From the NCBI GenBank assembly GCA_039026595.1, contig JBCCMA010000001.1, forward strand, positions 1 to 64,000: 64,000 nucleotides of DNA, written 5' to 3'. A model generated the notes under the pieces. The model did no database searches. It worked only from the letters and a program-made list of their open reading frames with translations, and was not told the DNA's origin. Below are positions 34,492-42,312 of the stretch, in pieces. Position numbers and translations under genes: made by a program. Positions within the stretch are counted from its first letter, which is position 1. Every line of letters begins with the position of its first letter. Source of the stretch: JBCCMA01 sp039026595. Lineage in GTDB: Bacteria > Pseudomonadota > Gammaproteobacteria > Steroidobacterales > JBCCMA01.

Positions 34492-36723
34492 CTAGTGGCG
34501 AACGTCAAACCGGTCGGCGTCCATCACCTTATTCCACGTGGCGATGAAGTCGCGTACGAACTTCTCACCGCTGTCGTTCTGCGCATAAACCTCGGCATAG
34601 GCTCGGAGTATTGAGCTTGAGCCAAACACGAGATCGGCGCTGGTCGCAGTGAACTTCACATCGCCTGATGCCCGATCACGCAGCACATAACTGTCGGTGC
34701 CCGCCGGCGCCCACTCGTACGACATGTCGGTGAGGTTGGCGAAGAAGTCCGTCGTCAACGCACCCACGCGGTCAGTGAACACACCGTCCTTCGAACCACC
34801 GAAGTTCGCGCCCAACACGCGCAGACCGCCGACCAGAATAGTCATCTCCTGGGCGGTGATGCCCAGAAGCTGAGCCCGGTCGAGCATCATCTCTTCCGCA
34901 CTTACCGACAGATTCGGCTTGCTGAAGTTACGGAAGCCGTCAGCGTGCGGTTCGAGATAGTCGAACGACGGCGCGTCGGTGTGTTCCGCCGTGGCGTCGC
35001 CGCGTCCGGGCAGGAAGGGTACGCTGGCGTCAAAGCCCGCCGCCTTGATGCCGCGCTCCACCCCCACATTGCCAGCCAGCACAATCGTGTCAGCAATGGA
35101 AGCACCGTGTTTTTCGGCGATGGGCTCCAGCACGCTCAACACGCGGTCGAGCCGCTCTGGCTCATTGCCTTCCCACGTCCGCTGCGGCGCCAGACGAATG
35201 CGCGCGCCGTTGGCGCCGCCACGTCGGTCCGAACCCCGGTAGGTGCGGGCACTGTCCCACGCGGTGGCGACCAGGTCGGCCGTCGACAAATCGGTGGCAT
35301 CGATGGCCTTCTTCAATGCGTCCACATCGTAGCCGGTGTTGCCGGCCGGAATCGGGTCCTGCCAGATCAGATCTTCCTGCGGCACATCCGGTCCGATGTA
35401 GTTGCAGCGCGGGCCCATATCGCGGTGGCACAGCTTGAACCACGCCCGCGCGAACGTGTCGCGGAAATACGCTTCGTCCGCCATGAACCGTTCGCAGATC
35501 TCGCGGTACTTCGGATCCATCTTCATGGCCATGTCCGCGTCGGTCATGATCGGGTTGTGACGGATCGACGGATCGGTCGCGTCGACCGTTTTGTGCTCTT
35601 CCTTGATGTCAATCGGTTCCCACTGCCAGGCACCCGCCGGTGACTTGCGCAGTTCCCACTCATAGCCGAAGAGCATCTCGAAGTAGCCCATGTCGAACTT
35701 GGTCGGGTGCGTGGTCCACGCGCCCTCCAGACCGGACGTAAACGCCTTGTTCGCGTCTTTGCCGTGCTGGTCGTTGACCCACCCAAGACCCTGATGCTCG
35801 ATGCCGGCGCCCTCAGGTGCCACGCCCACCGTGCCGTCTTCACGGGCACCGTGCGCTTTACCCACCGTATGGCCACCGCAGGTCAGCGCTGCCGTCTCCT
35901 CGTCGTTCATCGCCATGCGCGCGAAGGTCTCACGCACGTGGCCGGCCGTGCGCACCGGGTTGGGTTCGCCGTTCACACCTTCCGGGTTTACGTAGATCAG
36001 CCCCATGTGCGCCGCAGCCAGACCGTTCGACAGCGTGGAGGCGTCCTCCACATCCGCGTACCGGTTTTCGCTGGGGGCGAGGAACTCATTTTCGGCGCCC
36101 CAGTTGATGTCCGTCTCCGGTCCCCACAGGTCTTCGCGTCCGAAACCGAAACCAAAGGGCTTGAGACCCATCGACTCGTACGCCGCGGTGCCCGCGTACA
36201 GAATGAGATCGGCCCAGGAGAGCGCGTTACCGTACTTTTTCTTGATCGGCCAGAGCAGACGGCGCGCCTTGTCGAGGCTGGCGTTGTCGGGCCAGGAATT
36301 CAGCGGGGCAAATCGGATGTTGCCACCGCCACCGCCGCCGCGACCGTCCTGAATACGGTACGAGCCGGCTGAATGCCACGCCAGGCGGATCATGAAACCG
36401 CCGTAGTGACCGTAGTCGGCGGGCCACCACTCCTGACTATCGGTCAGAAGGGCATGCATGTCGTCGCGCAGCGCCTTGAAGTCAATCTTCGAGACGGCTT
36501 CGCGATAGTTGAAGTCCTCATCCATCGGGTTGGTGCGCGCACCGTGCTGATGGAGGATGTCCAGGTTGAGAGCCGTGGGCCACCATTTGGTGACCGGCTC
36601 GTTGGCGGCGGTGTTGCCACCGTGCATGACCGGGCATTTACCCGAGTCCGAAATCTTCGTGACGCGTGCGGTTGAGGGTTGTTCTGCGTCAGCGGAAGAG
36701 GCGAGAGAACGGGTGTCGCTCAT
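34492..36723 (-). CDS. katG: Catalase-peroxidase
   Basis: At 743 residues this is full length for KatG. The distal heme site Arg-Trp-His is in RLAWHSAGSYRIQDGRGG. The Tyr and Met of the Trp-Tyr-Met crosslink lie in GLIYVNPEGVNG and the following helical region. The proximal His is in TCGGHTVGKAHG. The second, degenerate domain (from about residue 440) is present and complete. The enzyme destroys hydrogen peroxide in the cytoplasm, relevant for a phototroph whose pigments generate reactive oxygen. AGGAGG sits 7 bases upstream of the ATG. An OxyR-like half-site array lies 60–95 bases further upstream. Confidence 0.96.
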   Translation of the reverse strand: MSDTRSLASSADAEQPSTARVTKISDSGKCPVMHGGNTAANEPVTKWWPTALNLDILHQHGARTNPMDEDFNYREAVSKIDFKALRDDMHALLTDSQEWWPADYGHYGGFMIRLAWHSAGSYRIQDGRGGGGGGNIRFAPLNSWPDNASLDKARRLLWPIKKKYGNALSWADLILYAGTAAYESMGLKPFGFGFGREDLWGPETDINWGAENEFLAPSENRYADVEDASTLSNGLAAAHMGLIYVNPEGVNGEPNPVRTAGHVRETFARMAMNDEETAALTCGGHTVGKAHGAREDGTVGVAPEGAGIEHQGLGWVNDQHGKDANKAFTSGLEGAWTTHPTKFDMGYFEMLFGYEWELRKSPAGAWQWEPIDIKEEHKTVDATDPSIRHNPIMTDADMAMKMDPKYREICERFMADEAYFRDTFARAWFKLCHRDMGPRCNYIGPDVPQEDLIWQDPIPAGNTGYDVDALKKAIDATDLSTADLVATAWDSARTYRGSDRRGGANGARIRLAPQRTWEGNEPERLDRVLSVLEPIAEKHGASIADTIVLAGNVGVERGIKAAGFDASVPFLPGRGDATAEHTDAPSFDYLEPHADGFRNFSKPNLSVSAEEMMLDRAQLLGITAQEMTILVGGLRVLGANFGGSKDGVFTDRVGALTTDFFANLTDMSYEWAPAGTDSYVLRDRASGDVKFTATSADLVFGSSSILRAYAEVYAQNDSGEKFVRDFIATWNKVMDADRFDVRH

Positions 36724-36781
36724 AACGGGAACCTCCTTTACTGAGGGCGCTATTTAACACCCGACACGGGTGATAAATACA

Positions 36782-36818
36782 GTATTTAATGTATCGATTT
36801 TCGATAGACGGAATCTAT
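36782..36818 (-). promoter_or_regulatory. Candidate OxyR-type site upstream of katG
   Basis: Read on the minus strand, ATAG-N7-CTAT (36818–36804) is a perfect first half of the OxyR consensus ATAG-N7-CTAT-N7-ATAG-N7-CTAT. The second half is degenerate (CGAT-N7-ATAC) but keeps the spacing. It lies about 60 bases before the katG ATG, where OxyR activates katG in other proteobacteria. oxyR itself is not in the window. Confidence 0.45.
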
Positions 36819-36846
36819 CAATTAAGCGCTCGGGCGAGGCCGGACG

Positions 36847-37362
36847 TTATGGCGGCGCCGTGAACGCGTCCGCCCGTGCGAGGGTGCTCTCGTGATCGCT
36901 TTTCTTGTGGTTCTGGTAGCTGGTGTCCAGAACGCGGCCCTGCCGATCCAGCACCACAACGCCCGGCAGCGGCTGACCGCGAAGCCCGGCGATGGCCGGC
37001 ATCCGTTCGCGGCCCCGGCAAGACACGAAGTGCCAGGGCATGCGCTCGCGGCGGATGTACTCTTCCATCGCGTCGCAGCTCCCGTCGGCGCTAAAGAAGA
37101 CGACCTCGACCGAGCGCTTCTGTTGACGCCACCGCGCCGCAACCTCTTTTAGCGTCGGGATAAACGCGCGGCACGGGGGACACCAGCTCGCGCCAAAATA
37201 CACAACGATTGTCTCTGTCTCCGGATCGAGTCGGCTCGGTTTCATCACACCGGCGTCCATCACCATCAGATCCGTTGTGAACGGGGCCTCGCCGTCGCCG
37301 TCGGCCAGCGCCGGGCTGTGGCTTGTGAACAGGAATAAGATGAGAAGTAGCTGGCGCATCAC
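36847..37362 (-). CDS. Periplasmic TlpA-like thioredoxin
   Basis: The 171-residue product has a signal peptide (MMRQLLLILFLFTSHSPALADG), so it is predicted periplasmic. The thioredoxin fold has the active site YFGASWCPPCRAFIPTL (CPPC near residue 58) and the cis-Pro loop LPGVVVLDRQGRVLDTSYQ. It may reduce or oxidise disulfides of an envelope partner. Its start overlaps the stop of the TonB-receptor gene (ATGA), and that receptor has an unusual Cys-X2-Cys in its plug, which makes it the most likely client by position. The C-terminal residues after the fold are short. Confidence 0.83.
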   Translation of the reverse strand: MMRQLLLILFLFTSHSPALADGDGEAPFTTDLMVMDAGVMKPSRLDPETETIVVYFGASWCPPCRAFIPTLKEVAARWRQQKRSVEVVFFSADGSCDAMEEYIRRERMPWHFVSCRGRERMPAIAGLRGQPLPGVVVLDRQGRVLDTSYQNHKKSDHESTLARADAFTAPP

Positions 37363-39482
37363 AACTCCAGGGTCAGGCTGACAAAAAAGGTCCGTGGGAG
37401 CCGCGGCCCGTAAACGAAATCGCTGTCTCGATTCGCTCCAAGCTGCAGATCGTCCTGGAAACTGTCAAACGCATTGCGCACGCCAAAGGCGACATCGAGA
37501 TGGAGGTCCGATGCGGTTTCGATATGCCGCGTTGCCGACAGGTCCATCTCAATGAAATTGTCTGTACGAACGAGCTCACCCGCGTTGTTGTCGAGGACGG
37601 ACATGGGCCCTGTGAACCTCAGCCCGGCGAACAGATCCCAGTTTCGAGGAGCAACATACAGCGCTTGCGCCGCCCCCACCCAATTAGGCGTTTTCAGATA
37701 CCGGTCGGTGGCAACCTGCTGCGTACCCTCCTCGAATACGATCTGGGTGTCGTCAAAGCGGGCATCCACGTAGGCGACACTGGCGGACAACTGCAACGCC
37801 GTGGTCGGTCGCGCGTTGGCCGTTAACTCAGCACCCAGTACTTGGCTGCGGCCGGCGTTGGAGCGAACCTGAAACAGGCCGCCCGTTGCGTCGGTCTGGA
37901 TATCGCCCAGAAAGAAGGTGTCGTCGAGACGCGTGACGTAGGCCTGACCGTCAAAACTGAAAATACCATCGCGCCACTCCGGGTCCAGATCGAAGCCGAT
38001 GGACATCGACGTAGAACGCTCTTCGACGAGGTCCGGTGCATTGCGCGTACGGATGGGATCGGCGCCCAACGTATCGATATGCACATCCTCATTGAACACC
38101 TCGGGCGCTCGAAAACCGGTGGACAGGTTTGCACGTAGAACCAACGTTCGGTCGGGCGAGTACCACAGGCCCACACGCGGCGACAAAATCACGTCATCCA
38201 CCTCGGAACTCTTGTCGGCCCGCAGCCCGCCGAAGACACGCAGTTTCTCTGACAGCGTCCACTCGTCCTGCGCGAACAATCCGAAGACACTGAAGCGCTC
38301 GTCAAGAAGGACATTGATCACGTTGCCATCGACCGACTGGTTGTCGTCGGTCACCGACTCGTCCCGATACTGTAGGCCCATGTTCACGCTGTGCGCACCG
38401 CGCTGCGCGTCCACCCGCAGCTCGGCGTATTGCAGCCGATCGTCGGTGGCACCGAACTGATTGCGCGAGACGGCGACGGCGGCGTCGAACGCCTGCTGGT
38501 CGAATCCAGCTTCGGTGGGATCCGTTTCAACATCGCAGAGGCCACCGTAAAAGGTGGCCCGATCAACCGTGGACAAACCGTAGATGGCTTCGATCCGGGT
38601 TTGCGCATCCCACTGACTACGAAAGCTGAGTGCGCCGCGATGCAGGTCGGTCTCAATGTCTTCTGCAACATTAGAAAGGAACGCCGGCTGGTCGAGACGA
38701 TTGCCGCCGCGGCGCTCTTCTCCTGTGAACTGGTAATTGAGCAGAAACTCGGATGTTTCGCCGACGGCCAGACGGCTCAGGAAACCGGCCGTAACCAGGT
38801 CCCGATCAACAAGCTCCGTGAACGCGTCGTCATTCAGGTCGAGTGGGTTCTGTCGATCGACCTGAGCAAACGCAGAAATTGCCGCACGCCCGTCGCTCGA
38901 CACCTTTGTACCCAGAGCACCAAACGAGGTGAAAGGCTCGCCCTGTCGATCCTCACGCACGGCATACGCTTTCAACCCGTCTTCCGTCGGGCGGATCGGG
39001 ATCACGTTGACCACCCCGGCGACGGCGCCCGGCCCGTAAAGTGCAGACGCGCCCCCCTTCAGGACCTCGATTTGCTTTACAAGCGGCGCGGGTATCTGCT
39101 CGACCCCGTACACCGACGCGACGCCTGTGAACAGCGGCAGACCGTCGAAAAGGATCTGGTTGTACGCTCCGGGGAGCCCGAGAAGCTGGATTTCCGTGGT
39201 GTTGCAGTTCTGACAGTTGTTTTCGCTGCGGGCCAACGGCAGGTAGCTGATCGCGTCCGCAAGATTTCGCGATCCGCTGCCCTTCAGCACGTTGTCGCCG
39301 ATGACGTCGGTTCGGATGGCAGCCTCCCGTTGACGTTGCTCGGTGCGCGTTGCGGTGACCACCACAGTCTCAAGTGGCGGACGAGCTTCAGGCGCAGGGT
39401 CCTCTGCTGCCGCCACGTCAACGCCGCCCGCAAGCGCAAGCGCTGCAAAGTACAAAGCAATCGTTGAGTTATTCGACATCAT
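37359..39482 (-). CDS. TonB-dependent outer-membrane receptor with CxxC plug motif
   Basis: The 707-residue product starts at MMSNNSTIALYF (39482), ahead of a signal peptide; an upstream start at 39536 gives 18 extra residues. The TonB box region LETVVVTATRTEQRQ is followed by the plug (LADAISYLPLARSENNCQNC, then GLPGAYNQILFDGLPLF, GVEQIPAPLVKQIEVLKGGASALYGPGAVAGVVNVI in pieces). The C-terminal barrel ends in an aromatic (RTFFVSLTLEL). The NNCQNC motif with its paired Cys is found in a subgroup of receptors. The ligand is unknown: metal complex, cobalamin-like or other. A TlpA thioredoxin gene overlaps its end. It begins about 70 bases after the puf terminator and is probably a separate unit. 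Confidence 0.86.
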   Translation of the reverse strand: MMSNNSTIALYFAALALAGGVDVAAAEDPAPEARPPLETVVVTATRTEQRQREAAIRTDVIGDNVLKGSGSRNLADAISYLPLARSENNCQNCNTTEIQLLGLPGAYNQILFDGLPLFTGVASVYGVEQIPAPLVKQIEVLKGGASALYGPGAVAGVVNVIPIRPTEDGLKAYAVREDRQGEPFTSFGALGTKVSSDGRAAISAFAQVDRQNPLDLNDDAFTELVDRDLVTAGFLSRLAVGETSEFLLNYQFTGEERRGGNRLDQPAFLSNVAEDIETDLHRGALSFRSQWDAQTRIEAIYGLSTVDRATFYGGLCDVETDPTEAGFDQQAFDAAVAVSRNQFGATDDRLQYAELRVDAQRGAHSVNMGLQYRDESVTDDNQSVDGNVINVLLDERFSVFGLFAQDEWTLSEKLRVFGGLRADKSSEVDDVILSPRVGLWYSPDRTLVLRANLSTGFRAPEVFNEDVHIDTLGADPIRTRNAPDLVEERSTSMSIGFDLDPEWRDGIFSFDGQAYVTRLDDTFFLGDIQTDATGGLFQVRSNAGRSQVLGAELTANARPTTALQLSASVAYVDARFDDTQIVFEEGTQQVATDRYLKTPNWVGAAQALYVAPRNWDLFAGLRFTGPMSVLDNNAGELVRTDNFIEMDLSATRHIETASDLHLDVAFGVRNAFDSFQDDLQLGANRDSDFVYGPRLPRTFFVSLTLEL

Positions 39483-39552
39483 GACCGTTCGGCTCAAGGG
39501 TCGCGACAGGGTAACAAACCTGCCTGATCCGGCCACATGGGGCCTGATTTGT

Positions 39553-39586
39553 AAAAAAAACGGCCGGGAGCAACGCTACCCGGCCG
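39553..39586 (-). terminator. Intrinsic terminator ending the puf operon
   Basis: Read on the minus strand, CGGCCGGG–(10 bases)–CCCGGCCG (39586–39561) is followed by eight T residues (39560–39553). It lies 330 bases after the pufA stop and before the TonB receptor gene. It marks the end of the crt–bch–puf superoperon, immediately where pufL and pufM would be expected to have appeared. Confidence 0.88.
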
Positions 39587-39915
39587 ATCGTTTTGTCGAT
39601 ACTGCGCTCTGCGGGGGCGCCAACCAAGACAGCGCGTCGCGAGCCAGGCAGACCTCGACAAAAAAGAGCACGGCAAACCACCACCCACAGCAGTGAATCA
39701 GAACTCACACCGCGCTGAGAAGCGGTGCCGCGATCCACAATTTGCTCCACCTCGCAGTGTGCGTCGATGACTCATCGCGAGGGCGGTGGCGCCGTGCATA
39801 CCTAACTCAAATATCGATCCCCTTTCGGCAATCAAATAAAACTGTTGGGGTTCTCACCCCGGATATAACGCGCGGGCCGCCGGATTGCGACGGACCGCAC
39901 GCTACACTTTTTGCA
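39587..39915. other. pufA–terminator interval without a recognisable gene
   Basis: These 330 bases contain no pufL, pufM, pufC or pufX. The one feature I see is a 42-codon minus-strand frame (39704–39576) lacking an ATG. It encodes a hydrophobic stretch (GWWFAVLFFVEVCLARDALS) and stops inside the terminator loop. The interval is far too short for a reaction-centre gene, about 830 bases for pufL. Confidence 0.6.
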
Positions 39916-40134
39916 TCAACCGACGCGCGTATCCAACGCGTCCAGTTCGGCGTGATACGCCACCCTGTCCAGCGTTTGGAACGACGACACGTCTGCTGCG
40001 CCAGGCCCTTCAATCCAGTTGAATCGGTCGGTACTCAACACGATAAAGTGAATGAAGATTGCCAGCGTGAACAGGAAGACTGCCATTGCGATGAGCATTC
40101 TTCGCGGATCAAACATCAGCCAAATACGCCACAT
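39916..40134 (-). CDS. pufA: Light-harvesting complex 1 alpha polypeptide
   Basis: The 72-residue product has the classic LH1 alpha pattern. N-terminal MWRIWLMFDPRR precedes one membrane helix, whose His in LAIFIHFIVLSTDRFNW ligates bacteriochlorophyll. FNWIEG follows, then an unusually polar 30-residue tail. AGGAGG lies 7 bases before the ATG, giving strong translation. The gene is 12 bases after pufB and ends the operon. Placement directly downstream of bchZ–pufQ–pufB identifies LH1 rather than LH2. pufL should follow but does not. Confidence 0.93.
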   Translation of the reverse strand: MWRIWLMFDPRRMLIAMAVFLFTLAIFIHFIVLSTDRFNWIEGPGAADVSSFQTLDRVAYHAELDALDTRVG

Positions 40135-40146
40135 TTTTCAGTCCTC

Positions 40147-40347
40147 CTAGGTCAGACGTGCAAGCACGTGGTTAGCGACGGCATTGGCGCCGTCCATCAA
40201 CGATGCGTAACCACCTTCCCCTGGGAACCAGGGACGCCACTGCCAAACGAGGAAGTGGGCGATGATTGCGATCACGGTGAAGCCAATGAACCCAGCCATG
40301 AACAGGCGGTGGAATTCTTTGGCCTCATTAGCGGTCAGACCCGACAT
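40147..40347 (-). CDS. pufB: Light-harvesting complex 1 beta polypeptide
   Basis: I chose the ATG at 40347 (MSGLTANEAKEFHRLF) because GGGAGG sits 4 bases upstream. A start at 40374 would add nine residues. The 66-residue product has the LH1 beta pattern: GLT-EAKEFH, then a membrane helix with the bacteriochlorophyll-ligating His in AIIAHFLVWQWRPWF. The tail after RPWF (GEGGYASLMDGANAVANHVLARLT) is about 20 residues longer than in many LH1 beta chains. pufA follows after 12 bases; together they form the repeating antenna unit. Confidence 0.92.
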   Translation of the reverse strand: MSGLTANEAKEFHRLFMAGFIGFTVIAIIAHFLVWQWRPWFPGEGGYASLMDGANAVANHVLARLT

Positions 40348-40481
40348 GGATCCTCCCGAGTTATGGTCAGACATGGATCGATTCCTTACTGTCTTGCCTT
40401 ACGGCAGTTACCGCACCCATCCCGTACGGCGGGGACTCCACAACAACACTCATTTCCCTGCGAAAATTCATGCGTTACGAA

Positions 40482-40724
40482 TTACGTAACCGAGAACGCA
40501 ATGGCCGTTACGTTTCGCGCGGTCAATGTCGCCTCACGAAAAGCACTCTGGTACCCCTTGCGTCCCGGTGGCCACGGCTGCCAACGCCAGCCCGACAGCG
40601 ACGCTGCCAGAGCAATGGGCAGAACGGCGGCAAAACTGCACCCCAGCACAAGCCATTCGCCGAGCGATCTCGCTGGCGTAACAGGTCGAGCCTCTGTGGT
40701 GTGTTGCACAATCGTCTGTGTCAT
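40482..40724 (-). CDS. pufQ: PufQ-like bacteriochlorophyll-synthesis/assembly protein
   Basis: The 80-residue product has one membrane helix (LGEWLVLGCSFAAVLPIALAASL) and a basic C-terminal half ending in a PufQ-like segment (PWPPGRKGYQSAFREATLTA). Position between bchZ and pufB supports pufQ. It is thought to assist bacteriochlorophyll delivery to the forming complexes. Its stop codon lies in a small palindrome (GTTACG-TAATT-CGTAAC, 40474–40490), which may fold in the mRNA before pufB. The 136 bases between bchZ and pufQ show no clear promoter. Confidence 0.78.
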   Translation of the reverse strand: MTQTIVQHTTEARPVTPARSLGEWLVLGCSFAAVLPIALAASLSGWRWQPWPPGRKGYQSAFREATLTARNVTAIAFSVT

Positions 40725-40860
40725 TGGTCAGTTCCGTAGTGGTTGCATAGTGGTGCCAGGCATTTCGCGGTACGACTTGTGGTCGCAGATTGCCTCGCCC
40801 AATTCATTTCACTCCGTGTCTCGTCTGCGACGGTCGCTGTCCATAGTGTCCGCCCAACCG

Positions 40861-42312
40861 TCATGCGGCTGCGCTGGCGTTTTGCGCGGCGTGCACCACG
40901 CAATCCAGATCCACACTGCTGAGACTGAGCAGTCTGGCCTGTTTCTCTGCCGCGTCGCGAAGCGTCTTGGCAGCTGAAATTCGTATAAGGACCGGCGCTT
41001 TTTCGACAATCTCGTCGAGTCGAGCCTTCGCATTGTCGTCCCAGGGCAACGAACGCGTTTGTCGCGTCGGTGTGCTCGGCGTTTTGTCGAGCTCACTGCC
41101 GAGGGGAAGAATGTGGAACAGCGCGTCAAACATCGCGTTGCAGATTTCCTGCATCAAATAGGTGGCGCCGCTGTAACCCATGAACGGCGTGCCGGTATGA
41201 CGCCGGATGATCGCGCCCGGGAAGGAAGCCGGAATGAACATCGTTCTGGCACCGATCTCGGACAGATACATCCGTTCGTTGTAACTGCCGAACATCATCA
41301 TGGGTGTTTTGGTGTGCGTCAGTTCGCGCACTTCGTCGTTGCGAGTCTTCTGACCCGCACGTCGACTCACCGCGAACGTGCACGGCATGCCCATGTCTTC
41401 CTCCAGAAAATTGCGCACACCGCGCGTGTAGGTTTCGTTTGCGACAATGGCGAAGCTCGCCGTCGCGTAGAAATCCTGCGTCACCGACCGCCACAAATCC
41501 CACAGCGGCTTGATGGTCGTGTGCTTCTCTTTCTCGATGAACGGCTCAGGGTCCAGCCCGAGAATGTCACCGAGTTCGCGCAGGAACGCGGTGGTGCTGT
41601 GCAGCCCGATCGGCGCCTGGAGGTACGGCCGATCGAGCTGTTCGCACAGCATTCTTCCGAACTCGCGGTACATGCAGACATTCGCCTCTGCGTTCGCAAG
41701 TTTCGGTACGTCCGTGAGGAGGCTGCCGAGCGGGAACGTCAGATTGACCTCCGCGCCGAGGCCCTCAATCAGGCGGGTGATCTCCGCCAGATCGGACGGC
41801 ATGTTGAAGTGCCCGTAGGCGGGCCCGATGATATTGACGCGCGGCTTCTCGCCGTCCTTGCGCTTGGGCACGGGCGGCACCTTGCCGCCTTTGGGTCCGT
41901 ACTCGGACCACAGCCACGACATGGACCGATCCGCACACTGCCACTGATCTTCGTCGATCGTGCGCGGCAAAAAGCGTTTGATCTTGGTGCCCTCCGGTGT
42001 GACACCACCTCCGATCATCTCGGCGATGGAACCGGTCACCACCACGCTCGGCTTGGAAGGATCGAGCGTCTTGTGCGCGCGCTTCATCGCGCCTTCAGTG
42101 CCTTTCTGGCCGAGCTCTTCCTCACCCAGACCCGTGACGACAATGGGCAGTTCATGCGGCGGCAGCCCGTCGGTGTAATGCAATACCGACGTCACCGGCA
42201 GATTCTCGCAGCCCACCGGGCCGTCGATGATGACCTGCAGACCCTTGATGGCGCAGAACACGTATACCGCGCCCCAGTAGCCGCCCGCCCGATCGTGGTC
42301 GAGAACCAGCAT
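40861..42312 (-). CDS. bchZ: Chlorophyllide a reductase subunit Z
   Basis: At 483 residues it is the usual BchZ length. Nitrogenase-like MoFe-beta relatives share GGYWGAVYVFCAIKGLQVIIDGPVGCENLP near the N-terminus (Cys residues for the NB-protein cluster) and the conserved PRKG-type core TRNDEVRELTHTKTPMMMFGSYNERMYLSE. With BchX and BchY it reduces the C7–C8 bond of ring B of chlorophyllide a, making the bacteriochlorin ring. It starts inside the bchY stop (TGATG) and is 136 bases before pufQ. Oxygen-sensitive family. Confidence 0.95.
   Translation of the reverse strand: MLVLDHDRAGGYWGAVYVFCAIKGLQVIIDGPVGCENLPVTSVLHYTDGLPPHELPIVVTGLGEEELGQKGTEGAMKRAHKTLDPSKPSVVVTGSIAEMIGGGVTPEGTKIKRFLPRTIDEDQWQCADRSMSWLWSEYGPKGGKVPPVPKRKDGEKPRVNIIGPAYGHFNMPSDLAEITRLIEGLGAEVNLTFPLGSLLTDVPKLANAEANVCMYREFGRMLCEQLDRPYLQAPIGLHSTTAFLRELGDILGLDPEPFIEKEKHTTIKPLWDLWRSVTQDFYATASFAIVANETYTRGVRNFLEEDMGMPCTFAVSRRAGQKTRNDEVRELTHTKTPMMMFGSYNERMYLSEIGARTMFIPASFPGAIIRRHTGTPFMGYSGATYLMQEICNAMFDALFHILPLGSELDKTPSTPTRQTRSLPWDDNAKARLDEIVEKAPVLIRISAAKTLRDAAEKQARLLSLSSVDLDCVVHAAQNASAAA

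Noticed and set aside
39587..39915. Cobalamin-type riboswitch before the TonB receptor
   Set aside because: The interval between pufA and the receptor lacks the conserved cobalamin riboswitch core, and a terminator separates most of it from the receptor gene.
39742..40977. Long plus-strand reading frame (411 codons) across pufA, pufB and pufQ
   Set aside because: It is antisense to three genes with clear motifs and ribosome sites, has no recognisable domain, and its composition follows the complement of GC-rich codons.
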